A stretch of DNA of 64,000 nt from Leptospira koniambonensis (GTDB taxonomy: Bacteria; Spirochaetota; Leptospiria; Leptospirales; Leptospiraceae), in contig NZ_RQFY01000012.1 of assembly GCF_004769555.1 (NCBI RefSeq), positions 186,001 through 250,000 of the forward strand. Direction: 5' to 3'. Under the pieces are notes generated by a model. The model was not told the origin of the DNA, did not search any database, and was given only the letters and a program-made list of their open reading frames with translations. This document shows positions 28,425 through 36,996 of the stretch, in pieces (position 1 is the first letter of the stretch; the number at the start of each line of letters is the position of its first letter). The position numbers and the translations under genes are program-made.

Positions 28425-28979
28425 TCAATTTATATAAGGTTCATTTGAGATCTCGTTTGGATTTTTCTTTCCAGCTGGGAAATGTTTGCTCAATTCTTCA
28501 GTGAGCTCTTTGATCCCGGTGAGTATTGCATTCTTGGGATCGCCAGATTTAAAACCTTCTCCTATTTTCGAAGAGATTAGATTTAATTTTTCCTGTCCTA
28601 TTTTTTTATAGATCCCACGATCCGCCAAGGTAACGATCTTTTTTTCAGAAAGAAGAATATAGATCAGTATTCCAGTATTTTCTTCTGTGTCCCAAACTTT
28701 TAAGAAAGAGAACATTTCTACAGCTCTATCTCTTGCGGTTTTGCCGGAGAATATTTGGAAAAGTGGGATCTTTGTTTCGACCGCTACTTTTAATTCCCCT
28801 CTATGGCTTTTTTCAGAATCTGCAACTGCAGATGTGATCTCTCTCAGGTCTTTAGGACTAAAATATTTTCTTAATAAAGTAAAACCTGATAAAGGGCTGT
28901 TTCCTATCCTGAATAAGTCTAGGAATCCAGCAAAAATATTACGTATAAGTCTTTCGATTAAAGAAGGATTTTTGCTCAT
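28425..28979 (-). CDS. TPM-domain protein, short form
   Basis: A 184-residue protein with a TPM-like domain (about 40-150): ITSAVADSEKSHRGELKVAV, then ILIYILLSEKKIVTLADRGI and KIGEGFKSGDPKNAILTGI. No signal peptide is evident; a hydrophobic stretch near residues 12-25 may anchor it. It is the last gene of a lemA-TPM-TPM operon, five bases after the preceding gene. TPM proteins have been linked to photosystem repair in plants and to unknown envelope functions in bacteria. Confidence 0.82.
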   Translation of the reverse strand: MSKNPSLIERLIRNIFAGFLDLFRIGNSPLSGFTLLRKYFSPKDLREITSAVADSEKSHRGELKVAVETKIPLFQIFSGKTARDRAVEMFSFLKVWDTEENTGILIYILLSEKKIVTLADRGIYKKIGQEKLNLISSKIGEGFKSGDPKNAILTGIKELTEELSKHFPAGKKNPNEISNEPYIN

Positions 28980-28984
28980 AAGAA

Positions 28985-29881
28985 TTACCAGTCCGAAGAA
29001 GATCCTCCCCCGCTAAAATCTCCACCGCCACCGCTGAATGAATCACTGGAAGAAGATGAGGAACTCCAACCAGAATCGCTGGAACTATAGGAACTCCAAG
29101 AACTATCAGACCATCCACCTCTTCCACCAGATCCTGGATTTTTTGCAGCTATGTAAATGATACAGAGTAGTATAAAGAAGATCACTAAAAGTGGAAGCAT
29201 TACTTCTAAAGAAAAACCTAAAAATCCTCCCGCCAAGTATCCGAAATAAGTAGCAAGTCCTGCTTGGAGTAAACTGAATAGTTTCTTAAATAAGAATCCT
29301 ATCGCGATCCCTATTACAACCAATGCACCTATATAAAGACCAAAATTATCATCTTCTTCTGCGCTGCTTGATGATTCGTAACTTGTAGAACTTGGTTCAG
29401 GTAATTGTTCTCCGTCAATCAGTCCTAGGATCTTCTCGATCCCTTGGTCGATTCCTTCGAAATATTTGCCTTCTTTAAATAAGGGTCTAACGTATTCTAA
29501 CTGAATTCTTTTACTAACTACGTCAGGTATGGCTCCTTCTAACCCTCTGCCTATTTCGAAACGCATTTTACGATCGTCTTTTGCAACTAAAAAGATGACT
29601 CCGTCTGCAGTTCCCTTTCTTCCAATTTTCCAATCTTCTGCAAGACGGATGGAATACTGTTCTATGGTCTCATCTCCGGTCGTTGGGATGATGACTAAAA
29701 CAACCTGACTTCCTTTACGTTTTTCGAATGTTTTTAATTTATTTTCTAAATTAGAAACTTCTTCTTCGCTTAACGTAGAAGTCAGGTCAGTGACCCTATG
29801 CGCCAATTTGGGAATAGGGATCTGGTCCGCAAAAATCCCGGAACAGAATAGTAAAATTGGAAGAAAAAGATACCTTCTCAT
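28985..29881 (-). CDS. Exported TPM-domain protein, YgcG-like
   Basis: A 298-residue protein with a signal peptide (cleavage near FADQ), a periplasmic TPM domain (about 25-155, with GSQVVLVIIPTTGDETIEQY and RKMRFEIGRGLEGAIPD), two to three membrane helices (about 175-240) and a Ser/Gly-rich tail ending GGGGDFSGGGSSSDW. This is the classic architecture of the partner of LemA. The role of the pair is unknown. It sits between lemA and the short TPM gene. Confidence 0.9.
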   Translation of the reverse strand: MRRYLFLPILLFCSGIFADQIPIPKLAHRVTDLTSTLSEEEVSNLENKLKTFEKRKGSQVVLVIIPTTGDETIEQYSIRLAEDWKIGRKGTADGVIFLVAKDDRKMRFEIGRGLEGAIPDVVSKRIQLEYVRPLFKEGKYFEGIDQGIEKILGLIDGEQLPEPSSTSYESSSSAEEDDNFGLYIGALVVIGIAIGFLFKKLFSLLQAGLATYFGYLAGGFLGFSLEVMLPLLVIFFILLCIIYIAAKNPGSGGRGGWSDSSWSSYSSSDSGWSSSSSSSDSFSGGGGDFSGGGSSSDW

Positions 29882-29895
29882 ATCGAACCCGGTTT

Positions 29896-30507
29896 TTAGA
29901 ATTGGACTTGAGGAGGTTTAGAAATTTCTTTTTCGTTTTCTACGCTGAAATTCGGTTTTATATCATAACCAAAAATTTTAGCAGTGATCACGTTCGGAAA
30001 TGTTCTGACTGTGATATTATACTCTTGGACTGAAGTGATATAACGGTTTCTTGCAACAGCGATCCTATTTTCAGTACCTTCTAACTGAGCTTGTAGCCCG
30101 ATAAAACTTTTGTCCGATTTTAGGTCAGGATATTTTTCTACTACTACCATCAATCTAGATAGAGCAGAGGTCATTTGTCCTTGCGCCTGATTGAATTTTG
30201 CAAATAGTTCAGGATTATTTAATACTTCAGGTGTTGCTTGGACAGAACCTACGCTGGCTCTTGCACGAGTTACTTCGATCAAGACTTCTTTTTCTTGAGC
30301 GGCGTAACCTTTGACTGTATTGACCAGGTTCGGGATGAGATCCGCTCTTCTCTGGTACATATTGATTACTTCTGACCAGGCAGCTTTTACCTGTTCATCT
30401 TGGACTTGGATCGTGTTATAGCCGCACGAGCTTGTAAAAAACAGAGTCAGACCGGTAAAACCGATCAGAAAACTTTTACGGATCCGAAAAAAATCGCCTT
30501 GGGACAT
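29896..30507 (-). CDS. LemA family lipoprotein
   Basis: A 203-residue coiled-coil envelope protein. The family core is clear: VKAAWSEVINMYQRRADLIPN, then LVNTVKGYAAQEKEVL, a helix with FNQAQGQMTSALSRLMVVVE and ENRIAVARNRYI. The N-terminus has lipobox TSSC (Cys28). The ATG at 30507 has GGAGGTGGGA directly before it and is chosen over an upstream in-frame Met. First gene of the lemA-TPM-TPM operon. Confidence 0.93.
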   Translation of the reverse strand: MSQGDFFRIRKSFLIGFTGLTLFFTSSCGYNTIQVQDEQVKAAWSEVINMYQRRADLIPNLVNTVKGYAAQEKEVLIEVTRARASVGSVQATPEVLNNPELFAKFNQAQGQMTSALSRLMVVVEKYPDLKSDKSFIGLQAQLEGTENRIAVARNRYITSVQEYNITVRTFPNVITAKIFGYDIKPNFSVENEKEISKPPQVQF

Positions 30508-30581
30508 TCCCACCTCCGACCTGCGGAATTCTGTAAGGAAAACGTCCCTTGGCAATCGGTTTTTTCTGACAACATTCTGTT

Positions 30582-30719
30582 TTATGCCGCCTCTTTTGGG
30601 AAATTTTGGTGTTTTTCCAGGGCTCTTTTGCGGATTTCCTCGATGAGTTTGTCCGCGAGCATTTCTGCAAGGGCAGATATTTTTTCTTGGTTGATTGAGT
30701 TTCTATGTTCGGTTTTCAT
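30582..30719 (-). CDS. Small 45-residue protein upstream of lemA
   Basis: A short frame encoding 45 residues, MKTEHRNSINQEKISALAEM onwards, ending in a basic amphipathic helix and a stop at 30582. An excellent ribosome-binding site (AAGGAGGCGCCA before the ATG) argues that it is translated. It reads as one charged alpha helix with no Cys and no signal. It lies 75 bases upstream of lemA and may be co-transcribed with it. No function can be given. Confidence 0.6.
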   Translation of the reverse strand: MKTEHRNSINQEKISALAEMLADKLIEEIRKRALEKHQNFPKEAA

Positions 30720-30860
30720 TGGCGCCTCCTTGTGGTCCGTATATAAAAATACAGCGGGCCCCGGACAAATTGGGCGGGCAGAAAATAAAAAAACCGGGAA
30801 AATTCTCCGGCTCCCTCACCCGATAATAAATAGAAAAATGGCAAGGGCCGCCTGGTACGA

Positions 30861-32591
30861 ATGGAATTGGATTATAAAACCCGACTCGAGGAAATCGAGA
30901 AGGTAGAAGGTTATTTTCGTAGGTCCCCGGAAGGGATCTGGTCCTACGAATTGGATTCTCCTTTAGACATCACTTTTCCGATCGAGGAACAGTGCAGGTT
31001 GATCTATGAGACTGCAAGACTCACTCATTGCAATGATACCATGGCTCGGATCTATGGGTATCATAACGCAGAAGAGATCAAAGGTGTTTTATTAAAAGAT
31101 CTTGTTGGACCTACTAACAAGATGAATATATTCGGCATTAATGAATTCATTCGCTCAGGTTATAAAATTCACGATAGCGAATTAGAAGAGATAGATCTAA
31201 GAGGAAAACGTAAATATTTTCTAAGCACTGCATTGGGAGTGGTTGAGAATGGATTTTTACTTCGAGCATGGGGAGTGCAGAAGGACGTAACCTCTATTCG
31301 TGCAGCAGAGTCTCGGCTCAAAAGAACAATCGCTTTAGAAAGTTTACTCACTCAGCTCTCCAGATATTTTTTAAGCGTAGAACCCGGAAATACCACAGAT
31401 GCAGTGAATCATGCTTTAGGCGAACTTGGAAAATTCTGCGGAGCAGACAGAGCTTTTTTATTTTTATATACCCATGCTGGTCTTACTATCTCTAACACGA
31501 ATGAATGGTGTGCAGATGGAATAGAACATAGGATCCATCTATTACAAAATCTTCCTATAGAAACATTTCCTAAATCGGATTACGATACAATTAGCAATAA
31601 GGGCCATGTCGTTTATGATTCTTTGGATAATGTTCCTTCTACCCATGCTTCTCTAAGAAATCTTTTGGAGAGAAGAGGAACTCGTTCCTTGGTAGTGGTA
31701 GGTCTTTCTTCTCGTGATGAAGAGCTTGGTTTTATAGGATTCGATTCAGTAAAAGGCCATAAACTTTGGACAGAAGAAGATATTTACGTTCTAAGACTTG
31801 TGGGTGATTTAATCGTTTTGGCTTTCGATAGACAAAAAAGAGAATCAGATCTAAACGATTTTTATGAAAGAATGAATCATGATTTGGAACTGGCGCGTCT
31901 TACGCAAAGATCTTTGGTCTCGAGAGAATTTCCTAGTTCACCTTTTTATAAAATGGATAGCTATTTCCGTCCTTTCGAAAAAGTGGGAGGAGATATCATA
32001 ACGTACATCCAACATGAAAATGGAGTGTTGGATATTTTATTTGGAGATGTTTCCGGTCATGGAATTTCTTCTGCAATGGTTTCTGGAATGGCAGTACTTT
32101 CCTTCAGACATCATGCTAAAGCAGGTCTTTCTCCTGCGGAAGGTATACAACAATTTGTGAAAGATCTTAAGCCAATGGTAGTGGAACATCATATCGCTGC
32201 TGTATGGGCCAGATTTTTTCCTTTGGAGAAGAAGTTAGTCTATTCTTATGCTGGTCATCCTCCTATTGTTGTGTTTAGGGGAGAGGAGAAGATGGAGCTG
32301 AAAGGTATGAATCTTCCTCTTCTTATCTTTGATTCCATAGAATATTTTAATGAATCTATTAAATTACAAAAAGATGATAGAATCGTATTCTATTCTGACG
32401 GAATGTACGAAGTATTCAATGCGGAAGGTAGGATTTTAGATCTTCCTGGATTTCAAGATATTCTATTCCAACATAGAGATCTTGGAAATTTAGATGAATA
32501 TTTAGATCAGGTTGTCTCAGATGTATTCCAATTTTCGGAAGGAGTTTTCGGAGATGATATGGCGATGCTTGTGATAGATATAAACGGCTAG
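30861..32591 (+). CDS. PAS-GAF-SpoIIE phosphatase (PP2C-type response protein)
   Basis: A 576-residue cytoplasmic signalling protein. PAS domain about 35-155 (THCNDTMARIYGYHNAEEIK), GAF domain about 165-335 (ADRAFLFLYTH, GFIGFDSVKG), short coiled coil, then a SpoIIE/PP2C phosphatase domain about 360-575. The metal-binding Asp residues are in ILFGDVSGHGI and FGDDMAMLVID, with YAGHPP and FYSDGMYE between. Such proteins dephosphorylate anti-anti-sigma factors in partner-switching pathways; no such partner is adjacent. Divergent from the 45-residue gene. Confidence 0.93.
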   Translation: MELDYKTRLEEIEKVEGYFRRSPEGIWSYELDSPLDITFPIEEQCRLIYETARLTHCNDTMARIYGYHNAEEIKGVLLKDLVGPTNKMNIFGINEFIRSGYKIHDSELEEIDLRGKRKYFLSTALGVVENGFLLRAWGVQKDVTSIRAAESRLKRTIALESLLTQLSRYFLSVEPGNTTDAVNHALGELGKFCGADRAFLFLYTHAGLTISNTNEWCADGIEHRIHLLQNLPIETFPKSDYDTISNKGHVVYDSLDNVPSTHASLRNLLERRGTRSLVVVGLSSRDEELGFIGFDSVKGHKLWTEEDIYVLRLVGDLIVLAFDRQKRESDLNDFYERMNHDLELARLTQRSLVSREFPSSPFYKMDSYFRPFEKVGGDIITYIQHENGVLDILFGDVSGHGISSAMVSGMAVLSFRHHAKAGLSPAEGIQQFVKDLKPMVVEHHIAAVWARFFPLEKKLVYSYAGHPPIVVFRGEEKMELKGMNLPLLIFDSIEYFNESIKLQKDDRIVFYSDGMYEVFNAEGRILDLPGFQDILFQHRDLGNLDEYLDQVVSDVFQFSEGVFGDDMAMLVIDING

Positions 32592-32596
32592 GGATT

Positions 32597-32674
32597 TCAC
32601 GCGAAGCCGCGAAGAAAAGAAGGTTTCTGCACAAGTTTAGTTAAATATCTTCTTAACTTAGCGCCTTGGCTTGA
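32597..32674. repeat. Long inverted repeat, copy 1 of a two-arm intergenic element
   Basis: Arm A TCACGCGAAGCCGCGAAG (32597-32614) and arm B CTTAGCGCCTTGGCTTGA (32657-32674) are near reverse complements across a 42-base loop. Both arms recur with two differences each at 40810-40827 and 40768-40785. The element fills the gap between two convergent genes. Confidence 0.6.
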
Positions 32675-32679
32675 ACGAA

Positions 32680-33564
32680 CTACTCTGGGACTTTCTTTTT
32701 TCTGCCGAGTAGAAAGACCCCTGAAAGGACGATCACGGTCCCAACTATGTTTTCCCAGGTGATAATCTCTCCTAAGAGAATGGCCGCTAAAAATAAAGTA
32801 AAGACCGGGCCGACACTTCCCGCGATGGATGCCTTATTGGAGCCAATCCTTTGGATCCCTGCGGTAGTTAAGAATGCAGGTACTACAGTGGTCAAAAACC
32901 CTAAAGCAAATCCATATCCATAAACTTGCCAAGGCTGATGCATTAGGATTTCATAATTCTTTGTGAAGAAAAAATGGATGAGCACAAAAACGCCGGACCA
33001 GATCATCAAAAGAGCAGTGAATTTTCGAGAACCCAGCTTTGGGATCATCTGCCCGCTTCCTATTAGATAAATTGCATATGCTAATGCTGAAAGAAATACC
33101 AATGTTGCGCCGATCCAAGCTGACTTTCCTTGGGTTTCTGCATCTGGTAAAAATGCTAATAGTATACCTGAGTATGTGAGTGCAACTGAGTAGATCTCTA
33201 TTTTGTGGACCTTCTTCTTTAAAAAAACAAAACCTAAAAGAAGAACGAGTGCAGGGAACGTAAATAGGACCAGTCTTTCCATGGATGCGGATAGGTATTC
33301 TAATCCCCAAAAATCAAAAAAGCTCGCCATATAATAGCCAATGAATGCGAGCAGAACTACGACCCCATAATCTTTCCGAGAGATCGGTTTGTCTGGATTT
33401 TTATTGGATTCTTGGTAAAGAACGAATGCGAAAAATGGAATGGCGAATATCATTCTAAGTGCAAGAACTGTAACTGAGTCTATTCCAAATTTATAAACTA
33501 ATTTTACGAGAACTCCTTTTGAGGAAAATAGCACTGTCCCCGCCAGAGCATATAAATAACCCAA
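32680..33564 (-). CDS. EamA/DMT superfamily transporter
   Basis: A 294-residue protein with ten predicted membrane helices in two EamA repeats, e.g. LYALAGTVLFSSKGVLVKLV at the start and PVFTLFLAAILLGEIITWEN near the end, the latter matching the repeat-end motif. Members export metabolites such as amino acids or nucleotide sugars; the substrate is unknown. The start is TTG at 33564 with only a weak ribosome-binding site. It converges with the SpoIIE gene. Confidence 0.9.
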   Translation of the reverse strand: MGYLYALAGTVLFSSKGVLVKLVYKFGIDSVTVLALRMIFAIPFFAFVLYQESNKNPDKPISRKDYGVVVLLAFIGYYMASFFDFWGLEYLSASMERLVLFTFPALVLLLGFVFLKKKVHKIEIYSVALTYSGILLAFLPDAETQGKSAWIGATLVFLSALAYAIYLIGSGQMIPKLGSRKFTALLMIWSGVFVLIHFFFTKNYEILMHQPWQVYGYGFALGFLTTVVPAFLTTAGIQRIGSNKASIAGSVGPVFTLFLAAILLGEIITWENIVGTVIVLSGVFLLGRKKKVPE

Positions 33565-33608
33565 GGTTTCTTCGTTGGATCTAAAAGTGAGAGAAAAATT
33601 TTTCAGGT

Positions 33609-34295
33609 TTAACGTCCTAAAAAGAAATAGTTCAATTGTTTTCTGGAAGTGATAAATCCTCCTCCAGGACGAAGCGCTGGAAAGAAAGAATCCCCTGCAA
33701 TTTCGGAAGTCGCCTTTAAGTCACGGATTTGCCCGTAACATTCTGAAAGATAAAATGCATGTCCGCATCCTAATAGATGATAGCCTTCATGGACCATCGT
33801 ACGGGAAGCTCCTCCTACAAGTAAATGTCCAAGTGATGCAGTATGAGCTAAAACAAATCCTCTGGTTCCGGTGGGGCTGTCCACGGCTCCTAAAACTTCA
33901 AATGTAGGAATAAAAAATAAGGCTAAAATATAAGATGCGAATTCATATGCGATGTCCGAGAATCGGACTCCTGCCAATGCTAAGATCCGATCACAACTAT
34001 CTGGCAATTCAGCGTTATAAAGTTCTTCCATGATCGCTTTGCCTGTCCAACCAGGCCTTTTCCAATCTTTTACCTGGGCAATGTTTGCTTGAAGATTATA
34101 GAGGGCCAACTCTTCATTCCAAGAATTGAATAGATAGTCCATTCTTTCGGTAGAAACGTTTTCATCCTTCCATACGCATACTCGGACGGATTTCATTTTT
34201 CCGTATTCATAGCTCTCTCTCTCGGAAGATCTATGAAACCCAACTGTAGTGCAGGAAGTTAATAAGATAAGAAGAAGGAAACGAATATGTCGCAT
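33609..34295 (-). CDS. Lipoprotein with metzincin-like zinc signature HExxHxxGxxH
   Basis: A 228-residue lipoprotein (lipobox LTSC, Cys15). Residues 169-179 read HEGYHLLGCGH, a complete HExxHxxGxxH zinc-binding signature of metzincin metallopeptidases (His169, Glu170, His173, Gly176, His179). No Met follows within the rest of the chain, so the Met-turn that defines metzincins is missing. Hydrophobic SYILALFFIPTFEVLG near 121 may be a buried core or membrane contact. Putative surface or periplasmic metalloprotease; the family is not recognised. Minus strand, 44 bases upstream of the EamA gene, possibly its operon partner. Confidence 0.72.
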   Translation of the reverse strand: MRHIRFLLLILLTSCTTVGFHRSSERESYEYGKMKSVRVCVWKDENVSTERMDYLFNSWNEELALYNLQANIAQVKDWKRPGWTGKAIMEELYNAELPDSCDRILALAGVRFSDIAYEFASYILALFFIPTFEVLGAVDSPTGTRGFVLAHTASLGHLLVGGASRTMVHEGYHLLGCGHAFYLSECYGQIRDLKATSEIAGDSFFPALRPGGGFITSRKQLNYFFLGR

Positions 34296-34400
34296 GTTTG
34301 CAATTCTTTAGAACCTTAGAAAAACTCCTTGGAAAAGCAAGGACTTTCGTTCGATACTAATAGAGGAAGCTTGTGTTAGCACAGTCAAAGTTTTAAGTAA

Positions 34401-34895
34401 ATGAGCTCAGCAAAATCAAAGAATAAAAAGCAAGTGAAGAAGGTTCCTACAAACAAGAGATCTTCTTCTCCTTTGTTCCTACTATTGGTAGGAATTCCAT
34501 TCTGTTTTTTTCTGATAAGCGCAATGCTCGGCAGTGTATTAAAATTAGATAGGGTAAGTTCAGAATCTGCATTTGAGAATAGGTTAAATCCGATTGAAAA
34601 GGCTTGGAGAGGCCTGAAATTGAAGGTGTATGCTTATGAATACGGCTCTGACTATCGAAATAAGATCCCGGAAAATGAGGGGCGTGCCTTAGGTTTAATA
34701 CGTGAATCCATTCTAGAATCCACTCTTCCTAGATATCTTTTTTTATTTCTGGCGATCGCAGTACCATTTTACTTTTTCGTAAGATTGTTTAAGGACAAAC
34801 CAAAGAAGAAGGCTTTATGGCCGGTGGCTGTAACTGCTAATCCTAAGGTTAGAAGAACTTCTACACTTCCCCCAAAAAAAATCGGACAGAATTAA
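34401..34895 (+). CDS. Hypothetical two-helix membrane protein
   Basis: A 164-residue protein with a very basic N-terminus, one membrane helix about 25-47 (LFLLLVGIPFCFFLISAML), a loop containing YAYEYGSDYRNKIPENEGRA, a second helix about 112-128 and a basic C-terminus (DKPKKKALWP). Both ends are predicted cytoplasmic. No domain is recognised. Divergent from the metzincin-like lipoprotein gene and 42 bases before another lipoprotein gene. Confidence 0.72.
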   Translation: MSSAKSKNKKQVKKVPTNKRSSSPLFLLLVGIPFCFFLISAMLGSVLKLDRVSSESAFENRLNPIEKAWRGLKLKVYAYEYGSDYRNKIPENEGRALGLIRESILESTLPRYLFLFLAIAVPFYFFVRLFKDKPKKKALWPVAVTANPKVRRTSTLPPKKIGQN

Positions 34896-34937
34896 AATAG
34901 ATTTGATTACGTTATTATAGCATATTGAACATGTCGT

Positions 34938-35669
34938 ATGCTTCCAAGTAGACGATATTCGAACTTTTGTAAAATTATTACCCTAATCGGTATAACCGCA
35001 TTATTCCTCCAAAACTGTACTTTAGATAAAAGGATAGAATTCGCAGGAGAAGATAAACTAGGCCTGGAATCAGGAAGTAAACCCTGCGAGGAACTAACAC
35101 ATTATAATCGTTGGTTCGCTCTTTATGGTCTATGGCGTATCCCTGGTTCGAGGGATATTGAAATAGAAAAGAAAGAAGGTAAGGTCTACTTCGCAGAACA
35201 TTCTGTAAACGGATTACAGGCAACTTTGAATGTGCTTACCGGTTTTTTCAGCACAATAGTATTCTATAAAGTTACAATTAACGAATGCGATCTAGGAACT
35301 AGATTCGTTCATAAGGACCAATACGAAAAATTCTTCGAAGAAGAAAAGAGCAGAGCTCATGCAGAGTTCTTTTCTAAAACGGAAAAAGAATTGGAAGATG
35401 CTCTACGTAAGTATCTGGATAAGACAAGCCCGGCGGAACATGCAGGTAAAAATTACAGCATGATCATTCTAAGAACTGGTAAAACAACTGAAGCCAGAGT
35501 GGTGGGCCAAGATGTGGATTCCCTCAAACTGGAAACAGAAGATTCTAACGGTCAAAAGCATGAATTTACTCTTTTGAAAAAAGAAGTATATAAAGTGATC
35601 TTTGCTACTAAGATTATTAAAGTAAAAGATGCTCCTCCTGTAAAAGAACCAGGTAAAGAAAAACACTAA
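34938..35669 (+). CDS. Lipoprotein of unknown function
   Basis: A 243-residue protein with signal peptide and lipobox LQNC (Cys27). The mature N-terminal half has PCEELTHYNRWFALYGLWRI, a pattern seen in small spirochaete envelope proteins; the middle is a charged helix and the C-terminal part (YSMIILRTGKTTEARVVGQD, LKLETEDSNG) looks like a short SH3-like beta-barrel. A Lys-rich tail ends it. Function unknown. It is followed by a strong hairpin. Confidence 0.78.
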   Translation: MLPSRRYSNFCKIITLIGITALFLQNCTLDKRIEFAGEDKLGLESGSKPCEELTHYNRWFALYGLWRIPGSRDIEIEKKEGKVYFAEHSVNGLQATLNVLTGFFSTIVFYKVTINECDLGTRFVHKDQYEKFFEEEKSRAHAEFFSKTEKELEDALRKYLDKTSPAEHAGKNYSMIILRTGKTTEARVVGQDVDSLKLETEDSNGQKHEFTLLKKEVYKVIFATKIIKVKDAPPVKEPGKEKH

Positions 35670-35676
35670 TATAATT

Positions 35677-35704
35677 ATCGCATCCCTTCTTTGGGGGATG
35701 CGAT
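35677..35704 (+). terminator. Terminator-like hairpin, part of a duplicated leader
   Basis: A perfect 10-bp stem ATCGCATCCC / GGGATGCGAT with an 8-base loop, seven bases after a stop codon. A shorter version, ATCCCT / AGGGAT, is found at 36346-36363 in the same position before the next gene, so the hairpin belongs to a duplicated unit. No strong T-run. Confidence 0.6.
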
Positions 35705-35799
35705 CTCTCATTTCCAATTAATAAATTTTCCTTCTACAAAAATCCTACTTGTGCCTAGCTATGATATTCGCTTATCATACCGACAAGAGAATTCTTCTG

Positions 35800-36321
35800 A
35801 TGTCATCTTATCCCTTAATGTCTAAATTCATACTTTACAAATTTATAATATTTCTGATTGCGGCATTTACACTGAATTGCGGACTCGCTTTAGGATACCA
35901 GGCAGAAGAAGAAGCCAAAGCATCCCAAGAGGATAATAACAATCCGATTTTAGCTGCACTTGGATTGTTGAACGGAAATTCGAGTGGTTTGCTTAGTTTT
36001 TCTCCTTCCCCTTTGGCATTTTCCGCGTCCTCTGGAAAAGCAGCCTATGATATTACAGTTAATTATTGGCCCGGTTCGGGAACCGGAGAATTACGTTTCG
36101 AAACAGTTTGGAACGGAACCATGTCTTGTACAGCTCATGAAGGTGTGTTTGCGGTATACGATGATGATATATATCCTTTAACTTTTGCCGAAGTTTCCTT
36201 CAGCTGTATTTTTACAGGAACGGGCCAAATATTGCATAATGTGGCTACTGATACTACCGGACCTGGACTTCCTAGTGTAGGTACTAACGTAGGGACTTTA
36301 GACGTAACCGTAACTCAGTAA
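35800..36321 (+). CDS. Tandemly duplicated lipoprotein, copy 1
   Basis: A 173-residue lipoprotein with lipobox TLNC (Cys27), an Ala/Glu-rich tether (YQAEEEAKASQEDNNNP) and a beta-rich domain with FSPSPLAFSASSGKAAYDIT and two Cys likely to form a disulfide. The ATG at 35800 is chosen because it aligns with the start of copy 2 and has AAGAGA upstream; a TTG at 35749 lies in the duplicated leader. The fold resembles a short immunoglobulin-like module; no family recognised. Likely displayed on the envelope. Confidence 0.78.
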   Translation: MSSYPLMSKFILYKFIIFLIAAFTLNCGLALGYQAEEEAKASQEDNNNPILAALGLLNGNSSGLLSFSPSPLAFSASSGKAAYDITVNYWPGSGTGELRFETVWNGTMSCTAHEGVFAVYDDDIYPLTFAEVSFSCIFTGTGQILHNVATDTTGPGLPSVGTNVGTLDVTVTQ

Positions 36322-36462
36322 TTCTAGTTTTATAGAAGTCTCTATATCCCTCTTTTTAGGGATGCGCCTGCCCTTTTTAGTCAATAAATTTACCTTCTAC
36401 AAAAATCCCACTTGTGTATAGGCCCGATATTGGTTTATCATACTTGGCAGGGGAATTCTCCG

Positions 36463-36993
36463 ATGTTATTCTATCGTTTTTTATCCAATTTGATACTTTA
36501 TAAATTTATAATATTTATGTTTGCGGCCTTTACATTAAATTGTGGTCTCGCCTTAGGATACCAAGCGGAAGAAGAGGCTGCTAAGGCGTCTCAGGAAAAT
36601 GATAATAGCCCAGTTTTAGCTGCGCTTGGATTGAGTTCTGATGGCGGAGGGAGCAGTGGTATAATAAACTTTTCGGTAAGCAGTAGCCAGACGATTACTA
36701 CATCTGGAAGCATTGTTTATACGATTACAGTTCCTAAGTGGCCGACTACAGATTCCGGCGACATCAATCTAAGTATCACTTGGGTTAGCGAGGTTGTCGC
36801 CTGTACCGATCCAAGTCCGAACACATTTACTTTTATAAGTGATCAGGGTTATCCAAGAATTTCTTCCAATATTACCTTTTCTTGTGGTAAAAAAGGGGAT
36901 GGGAAAATCTCGCATATAGTAACTTCAGCGCCAGCTTCCGCGTCTTCATTGGTCGGGACTTCCCTCGGTGATATATCGGTGACTATTAAATAA
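36463..36993 (+). CDS. Tandemly duplicated lipoprotein, copy 2
   Basis: A 176-residue paralogue of the preceding gene. Signal peptide, lipobox TLNC and tether are nearly identical (AAFTLNCGLALGYQAEEEA), while the C-terminal beta domain has diverged, keeping YTITVPKWP, two Cys and a final strand. AGGGGA lies 8 bases before the ATG. The upstream leader is also duplicated. Conserved export region with a diverged mature part suggests diversification of a surface-exposed domain. Confidence 0.8.
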   Translation: MLFYRFLSNLILYKFIIFMFAAFTLNCGLALGYQAEEEAAKASQENDNSPVLAALGLSSDGGGSSGIINFSVSSSQTITTSGSIVYTITVPKWPTTDSGDINLSITWVSEVVACTDPSPNTFTFISDQGYPRISSNITFSCGKKGDGKISHIVTSAPASASSLVGTSLGDISVTIK

Positions 36994-36996
36994 GAT

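Noticed and set aside
30400..30906. 168-residue plus-strand open frame across the lemA start
   Set aside because: It is antisense to lemA and to the well-supported 45-residue gene, and overlaps the true start of the SpoIIE-phosphatase gene in another frame.
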